Origin: Agapanthus africanus
Lineage: Eukaryota; Streptophyta; Magnoliopsida; Asparagales; Amaryllidaceae
Assembly: GCA_030015575.1 (NCBI GenBank)
Contig: JASDDO010000024.1
Location: forward strand, 221,422,996 to 221,486,995
DNA length: 64,000 nucleotides
Direction: 5' to 3'
Shown piece after piece: positions 57,576 through 64,000 of the stretch; within the stretch, counting starts at the first letter, position 1, and each line of letters opens with the position of its first letter. A program made the translations under genes and the position numbers. The notes under the pieces are model-generated. The model was not told the DNA's origin and searched no databases. It saw nothing but the letters and a program-made list of their open reading frames with translations.

Positions 57576-58920
57576 TTCTTTCTTTTTCCACTCCACACTT
57601 TGTGTGTCGTGTTTTTCCGCAATCAAATAACCGTGGTATATAGTTGCCCTTGGATGAAGAGATACTGAAACTGGCATTTCGTTTCTTTATAGAATGGCAT
57701 TTGTTTCCACTCAATGCAACTCAGGCTCTGTCATATCTGGTAGAGTCAAGTATGGGCCACTTGCAGTCTCAAATCTCTGCAGTCCAGCTCTTCAAGATAT
57801 CGGTGTGCTTTTCTTTGGGACAATAGTCCCACCTCCTACCCTTGGTGCCTCAACGCTAAAGGGGAAAGCCCAAAAGAAGTCCGTCTTCCATAGGCTGGCT
57901 CCCTAATCTTCAGCTCTACTGACAGCATCGATCTCTAAACAGTTGGCTCCTGCCAAAGATCAAGGTCAACACAGGGGGCATAATATTTATGCTCTCAAAA
58001 AGAACAGGGGGCAGGCTCAGCAAATCCCCAAGATTGATGAAGCTCCGGTCGCAAGACATCATCGACATCTAAATAGGAGTCATATTAGACAAGCTGGGGC
58101 AGTTCTCCGTCCGGGCTGATTTCAACTTTGATGGTGAATGCTGCTATTCCAACCGGGAACAGTTTTGGACTGCTGCGAAGGGTCAGACAAAATTCTCCTA
58201 CCTCAGTATTGAAAAATTCTCCACAATCTATGGAGATCCAAGGAGAGCAGAAACCAGTTCGTTCCCTAAAAAAACTTTTCTCATCTATATATAAGGTATG
58301 GAATCAGGTGAAGGACTCGGTCATCCTTCATGGCTCTTACTCTAAGCGTCAGCCAAAGTTTGACAAATTCCCTTCCAAATACAAGAAGATTCATCCTAAG
58401 GCGGTTCCTGCTCTGACGGTTCCTCCTAAAGCAGCTTTTCACAAAAAAGAGAGGCCCGATAAAGCCTAAACGTCCGAGGTAAACTCCAAGGGTCAAGATT
58501 CCAGATACCCCAAGCCTGGGGACATGGTTGTTCATACAGTCCATACGGTGAACTCCAAAGAGGAAAGCACTACTTCTACGAGTCACGGACCGCATACTCG
58601 GTCTTCGACAGGAGCTCAACTGCAACGTGAGGCGTTTCAGAAGATGCTTGCTCAGGCGGCGGCACTCGCTAATCCATTGCCTGAGGAAAATCCCGAGGAC
58701 GCACCTGAAGAATGAGAAGGGCAGGATTCGGATATTGACTTCCTGAAGCGAGCTCTCAAAAAGATAGATGAAGAAGTGGCAACGATGTCCGTTAAACTGA
58801 ACCAGATGGCCTTCTGATTCAGAATATGGATGGAATGATGGTCCAATCAGAACCACTGGCAGATGAACCGCTAGTAGCCCCTCTTAAAGACGAGGGTGAC
58901 ATTTCAAATCCTTTGCAAGC
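57576..58920 (+). pseudogene. leader and gag-like N-terminal region of T
   Basis: A frame from ATG 58128 continues past stops at 58467-58469 and 58713-58715: ...HTRSSTGAQLQREAFQKMLAQAAALANPL and then ALKKIDEEVATMSVKLNQ, a predicted coiled coil. A charged linker followed by a coiled coil fits the start of gag in Tat-type gypsy elements, but similarity is weak. Another stretch (57694-57906) has no recognised domain. It is cut by element 3 at 58921. Confidence 0.4.
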
Positions 58921-60483
58921 TGATTAGTCTAAAATATTGCACATTTGAATGAATATTTTCCCTACTATTGTTAACTGCTAAAAGATGTTAATTGTAAATA
59001 TAGAACATATGTGAGTTATTTGTAAAAGTTTATTATCATATGTTTCTACATTTATAATTCATATAATTAGGGAAAATATATGCATATAATATTTAAATGA
59101 AATATTAATAATTAAAATATGCATATCATATCAAATATTTCCAATCAATATTCTTAAGATACTATATCATATAAATGGTTGGGATAATATCTCAAAAATA
59201 CCAAATGCTACTACACTTTGATTTGAGATATTGTGCAGATATTAGCTCAGGTCTGAAATCCAAAAAAGAGATCCGATTCAAATCAGGATATCGGAACCGA
59301 ATCTGCCAAATTATAGAAGCAAATCGAGGAATCAAACAACGATAGAGACTCAGAGCAAAATTTTCATAATCTATACATTAAAAGGATCTCCACATGTCGA
59401 CACAAAAATCCAGAAGAAATCTCAAAATCCAATTCCACTAAAGCGCGGCGGAAAGGCGACTAAACGTAGCATTATATGGTGGTTCCGCGGCCAAATCAGG
59501 GCCGTTAGATATGGGATTTTGGGATCATGATCTTAACTACTAATATTCACATATGGCATCTAGGATTTCCGGTTTCCAATACCATATAAAGGACCGAGAG
59601 CTGTGCATTGTAAATCATCATCGAAGAGATCAAGAGATCCACGTATCGAAGTGATCATCAACTATTGATCTATCTCCTAAAAGAGAGAGATCAAGAGCAA
59701 ACTAGGGTTCTTGTAATCTACTTTCTAAGAAGCAAAATTGTAAATGCAACAGTTGATTAATAAAGGTAGTTTTTATTTTAATTCTTTTTGCATTTATTTT
59801 CCGCATTTAATTTCTGCACTTACTTTTACGCATTAATTTTTACGCATTACTTTTCTGCATCTTAATTATGGTTTCATTCTTATTCAACCTTTCTTCTAAA
59901 TCTCTAACCATGAGCGAGTAATTCCTAACTTGCTAGGGTTCGTAAGATAGGGTAGGATAATGGATGAAAAACCTTTTAACTTCTTTTTGACATTTTAAAT
60001 TTTATAAATTTTAGCAAAATAAATGTTAACCATCAAATCTGGCGCACTATCAATTTATTGATAGTCACAACCACGATTTGGGATTGGTTAAACACTTATT
60101 TTGTTAAGGGCTTGACATGAATTGAGATCAATGAAAGGACAAGAGTTAGAATGGGAAACCCTAATTCCCTCCATGAACCCTAATCTACATTCATCACTAT
60201 CGATCAAGTTTTAAAATATTAAAAGTTAAAAGAGTCATTTTTTAAATATTCATTCATTAATTACAAGGTCTAATGAACCTTACAAGCCTTTTTATTACAA
60301 ATTTTATATCCTTATTAAAAAAGAACGATAATCAAACACTCACCCTTCTTTCATCAACTCGTTTAAAGTAAGAAAAATGTTCACGTTTTCCTGCGGACGA
60401 CCCGTACTCATTGTGGCTAGCTACTAGCGATACCGTTTTGATTGTGGTTATTTACAAAAACACTTCTTTCACTTAGGAAGTCA
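58921..60483 (+). mobile_element. 5' LTR of element 3
   Basis: 1563 bp, TGATTAGTCTAAAATATTG to ...GGAAGTCA, followed by ATCAAA and the primer site. The reverse of LTR 2 along its length. TATA box CATATAAAG at 59584, degraded GC module at 59442-59492 (GGTTCCGCGGCC kept). Confidence 0.88.
59584..59591 (+). promoter_or_regulatory. TATA box of LTR 3
   Basis: ATATAAAG followed by GACCGAGAGC, the same context as LTR 2. Confidence 0.7.
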
Positions 60484-60489
60484 ATCAAA

Positions 60490-60507
60490 TGGCGCCGTTA
60501 CAGGGGA
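60490..60507 (+). other. primer-binding site of element 3, tRNA-Asp type with changes
   Basis: TGGCGCCGTTACAGGGGA differs from the perfect site at two positions (ACA for GCC-type bases). Confidence 0.8.
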
Positions 60508-61329
60508 AATGGTCATAATTTTTTTCTTGTTATTCCGGTTGATTCCTTATAAAAAACCTGCAATCATAAAATAAAAATAAAAAACCGCATTTTGTATTCT
60601 TAAAGGTTATTGTGCGAGTTTGCGAGAAATCTAGAGTAATTAGGGAAGGCAAATAGAGGTTTAGAGACTTTCAAATTAAACCATAGGAGTATTGGAGGGC
60701 TCAGAAGAATTTTGAAGGGAAGAACATTCCAAAAGGCGGCGGAACTACGGCACTTGGGCACATTCTGTAGCGGAAGCACGACCGTCTTGAGGATTTGGGA
60801 CCCAAAAATCCTCTGGTATTTTTCTATTATCTTTTTCTATCCTCTAAAGCTCCAATAATCTGGTTCTAATTGCAAGATTATTTGCAAATATCGCCGATAA
60901 AAACCTTTTTGCGTGTTTTAGACTAAAAAGGACATTAAGGGGGGCAATAAACACAAATTCAGATTAGGTGGGGATTTCATCACCCTTCCTAGACTCTACA
61001 AATCACAAACGAACATAAGCATAACCCTACATTAATAAAAAAATATTTATACCAAGACCTAAGGACTGTCGCGCTCAATTAGGACAAAGGAAGGTCGTGG
61101 GTAATCTATTGCTTATCCCCATTTTTCTTGTGGTGTCTAAGACAAGTGTGACTAAGAAAAGTGGTTACTTAATTAGGCCCGCTATTTCGGTGATTCATAT
61201 AGAGGAAACCTTCCACTTACCTAACTGCAAGATTGATAAAGAGGTAGTAGAGGATTGATCCTACGTTTTGTCTTTTGAAAGTCTAGGAGCGGTCTAGTAA
61301 TCTGACCTAGGTGACCCTAGTTCTAGGTA
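60508..61329 (+). other. untranslated leader of element 3
   Basis: 60960-61329 is the leader block shared with elements 1 and 2 (for example GTGGGGATTTCATCACCCTTCC and CGCTCAATTAGGAC). A degraded GC module lies at 60735-60785. No ORF. Confidence 0.8.
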
Positions 61330-63480
61330 TTGTTTGTGCACATTTGTCGAGTCCCTCTTTCAAAGCAAAACAATTTCCAAAATCCAACAAAAGAGCTTAA
61401 ATTATTACCATTTCACCCTCTTTTCAACAGACGAACTCTTGCCGAGTTTTACTATCCAGAACTAGATATTTCTTGTTTTCGTAATTGCTTCGGTACAGAT
61501 TCTGACTTTACCATGTCTTTAAGAGAGAGGGTAGAGTGCGCGGAAAAGAGCAGTTGGACACCTCACTCAAGGTCATATCAACCGCATCAAAATTCAACAC
61601 CTTTTTATATTGATAATCCGTTTAAGGTTAGTAAGGGAACTTCTAAACGCATGTCCATCGCTGAGCATATTGCGAAGGCTTGTAGCCTAATTTTCATACC
61701 TTTCACTAATCCAAAACCGTTAGGACAACAATCACCATCATTTCCATATGAAAATGTTGGCACTCGTTTTGAGACGAATATGGTATCTTTTACACCCATG
61801 ACCATTGCTGAACAAATAGCAATTTCTGGTCGCCAACTAACCAACCAATCTCAATATTCTTCATATCATAATGTTGATCCTAATCTTGTTTATGAAACTT
61901 GGATACACCCTTCTAATTCTTATCAACAATAACAAACTTTCACACGCTCTCATGTTAACACTTCTCCTGAGGCTAATGGGGCAAATCGTAAATGCATGTC
62001 GATTGCAGAACACATTGAACTCGCCCGTAACCAACAACTAAAAGCATATCTTGTTAACACTTCTCTTGAGGCTAATGGGGCAAATCATAAACGCATGTCG
62101 ATTGTGGAACACATTGAACTCGTCCATAGCCAACAATTAAAAGCATCTCTTGTTAACACGTCTCTTGAGGCTAATGGGGCAAATCATAAACGCATGTCGA
62201 TTGCGAAACACATTGAACTCGCCCGTAGCCAACAATTAAAAGTATCTCCTGTTAACACTTCTCTTGAGGCTAATGGGGAAAATCATAAACGCATGTCGAT
62301 TGTGGAACGCATTGAACTCGCCTGTAGCCAACAATTAAACACATTCCAACCATACATAACTTTTTCACTTCATCTAGACAGTGCATATGAAAATCAATTA
62401 GGATGTTCCACGATTCAAAGAGAATCCTTCATTGGAACTTCTTCACAAACCATGTCTAATCTTGAAGTAGAGTTGGAATTGAGTAGTGAGATCCATCAAA
62501 GTCAAACCAAAACCAATTATTTTGATCTCGACACCTTCCATCTTGCACTCCAACCGAATGTATTCGATATTCAACCGCTTCATAATCTAAGTGATGAGGT
62601 GCCCGAGAGAAACATGTTTGACTTTTCCCATAGTAAGTGTGAAAGAGAGCCTTACACATGTCCAATTCAAACCGATCGTTATTCGACTACACTTGATATT
62701 TCAAACCTTCCAATTCCATCAAGTGAACCAAGTGATTTATCGATTGAGTATAGTATAATTGATGAATTTTTAAATACCTATTCGTTTGATTTGACCGAAG
62801 GTGTTAGTGAGAGCAGTGATGAGAATATCGTTGAAGATGAACCCGTTATATTGGATGAGTTGGATTCTCCTATCAATCATGTCCCTTCTAGTGAAAGTGA
62901 ACATCTTCTTGTACATTTAACTAATCCTATTCTTACCACCGACCTATCCGGTATGTAAAACGATACTCAGCCTTCATCTCCCATATCTGGTTCAACAACG
63001 CTCGACACAAAAGTTTGTTTACCCATTTCATTACCCACTTTCCTTGGTGCTTCTAATCTTCTTTCAACTCCATCGAGTTTTGTTGAATCACACTCCAATA
63101 TTTCGAATTCTATGATTCTTGAAAAACCACTTGATTTAGACTCTTTTTAAAATAAGGTAGATAAGCTTTTCGAGGCTCCTACCTCCATAATTTATGACAA
63201 ATAAAGTATGTTGAATTCTGGCGCGAAAAAGATTGACCTTGAAACTTCAGTCTTCCTAGAGAATTTGCCTATTCTATCTATTCTTTTCTTTCCGATGGGA
63301 TCATCATCGATGAAAGTTTTGAAAATATTTTCGCCGAAGAACTCGCGTTCCTTAAAGACTTGGATGTTGTGATAAATCAGCCTCCATTGGAAATTCGTGC
63401 GCCTCCATTTGAGGCCGGAGAAGTTGAACCACCCCCTTCTTCTTATCCCATATGAGAATGCGACTATTCCACCCATTCCT
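61330..63480 (+). pseudogene. repeat-bearing non-gag ORF of element 3
   Basis: One frame from 61330 (alternative ATG 61513, MSLRERVECAEKS) runs to 62958 with a single in-frame TAA at 61930-61932, then continues past the TAA at 62956-62958 before decaying. The motif M(S/T)IAE(H/Q)I occurs six times (61650, 61798, 61996, 62095, 62194, 62293). The last four are exact 33-residue tandem repeats. The C-terminal half is acidic (ESSDENIVEDEPVILDELDSP). I recognise no family and no catalytic motif. It stands where elements 1 and 2 have gag, so a structural or regulatory role is conceivable but unproven. Confidence 0.6.
61951..62340 (+). repeat. 99-bp tandem repeat, about 3.9 copies
   Basis: Unit contains GTTAACACTTCTC(C/T)TGAGGCTAATGGGG, AAACGCATGTCGATTG and GAACTCGCC(C/T)GTAGCCAACA. 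The period is exactly 99 bp, keeping the reading frame. Copies differ by a few bases each. Confidence 0.92.
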
Positions 63481-64000
63481 TATTATTCACATCCTCGTTT
63501 TCGTTCATACTCACTTTTACATCTCTACCAACCGAGACATAAAATCTTTCAATTACACCTCTTATTTTCTCCCCACTTCTTCACTTCTATCTGTGACATG
63601 ATTTTATACCAACCATGGTGTTACCCAGGTAAAATATTTCAATGGTTGGTTTTAACATTTGGTCTTTGTAATACTTTATGTAGACCGATAATATTTACCC
63701 CCCTCTTATGTTAAATTTCAATGCTTAGTTTTACTCAAGTTTAGGGGGGAAGAAAAATACTTTGAAAATGACTCTTGAAATAAAACATTTTTTACACGAT
63801 TATGAGCCAAGAACAAGTTTGGGGGAGGATTTCATGGTCATTCACTCTTAACCCCTTCTTTTTACCATCTTAATGAACTGTTCCTCCTAGTTTTCAGATT
63901 TTGGGCTTACAAGACAACATCAATGAAGACACTACTGTAAACAAGTTTAGGAGGACGGTTTGTATGGATGGTTTGTGTGTGTGTGTGTGTGTGTATATAT
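63481..64000 (+). other. 3' end of window: decayed coding tail, purine runs and (GT)n
   Basis: Purine-rich runs TTTAGGGGGGAAG (63742) and TTTGGGGGAGGA (63819) could be PPT remnants. The window ends in a (GT)n tract from about 63974. The ORF at 63397-63714 has no supporting motif. Confidence 0.4.

Larger units (their letters stand above)
50271..64000 (+). mobile_element. gypsy element T (relative of T'), plus strand, 5' LTR to gag start
   Basis: 5' LTR from TGTTCCCACC (50271) to about 57557 including two inserted elements, then a primer-site-like sequence and a gag-like region to 58920, where element 3 begins. The remainder is beyond the right edge. It is inserted in G, whose sequence stops at ATGTC (50266-50270). 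Confidence 0.65.
58921..64000 (+). mobile_element. Athila-like gypsy element 3, non-autonomous, truncated by window edge
   Basis: 5' LTR (58921-60483), tRNA-Asp-type primer site (60490-60507), leader homologous to elements 1 and 2, then a repeat-bearing ORF instead of gag. No RT, protease or integrase before the window ends. Inserted in T, left flank CAAGC (58916-58920). Confidence 0.85.

Overview
This is plant nuclear DNA made almost entirely of nested retrotransposons. Every coding stretch I can recognise belongs to a Ty3/gypsy or Ty1/copia LTR element or to an RTE-type LINE. Primer-binding sites match plant tRNA-Asp and initiator tRNA-Met, promoters are plant-like TATA boxes, and short target-site duplications (TSDs) are visible. 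I see no host gene, rRNA, tRNA, CRISPR array or bacterial feature. The species cannot be named from this.

Left stack (1-20487). A plus-strand SIRE-like copia element (S) contributes the end of pol (14110-14335), an extra region with promoter-like modules and an env-like ORF (14336-19310), and a 3' LTR (19315-20487). Its pol is interrupted by a minus-strand copia LTR (13052-14109). That LTR is interrupted by Athila-like gypsy element 2 (7926-13051, minus), which is interrupted by Athila-like element 1 (1-7925, minus, running off the left edge). A solo copia LTR (14910-16894) with an ATAGA duplication also sits inside S.

Middle and right stack (21506-64000). A minus-strand gypsy element T' (probably Tat lineage) shows its 3' LTR (21506-23457), its polypurine tract and, on the opposite strand, a decayed plant-mobile-domain gene with its own TATA box and a candidate 5'-UTR intron (23569-25511). 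An old copia element G (25512-50270) sits inside that gene. G's 5' LTR is split by a chromovirus-type solo LTR X (25842-44584), and X is split by a younger tandem copia array LTR-internal-LTR-internal-LTR (26039-42225) bounded by ATATA duplications. G is cut at 50271 by a plus-strand relative of T' (T). The 5' LTR of T hosts a second solo LTR Y (51668-54457, TSD GTTCC) and a 5'-truncated RTE LINE (55245-56661, 17-bp TSD). The gag-like start of T is cut at 58921 by Athila-like element 3 (58921 to the right edge), which carries an unrelated repeat-bearing ORF where its relatives carry gag.

The strongest leads are: a GC-rich foldback module present in both the Athila-like elements and the unrelated copia array; the antisense mobile-domain gene in T'; the non-autonomous element 3 with its 33-residue repeats; the tandem copia array with a microhomology deletion; and repeated promoter-like modules inside S. 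Nearly all coding regions are decayed. The LINE reverse transcriptase is the one long ORF that still reads cleanly, and it is a 5'-truncated copy.
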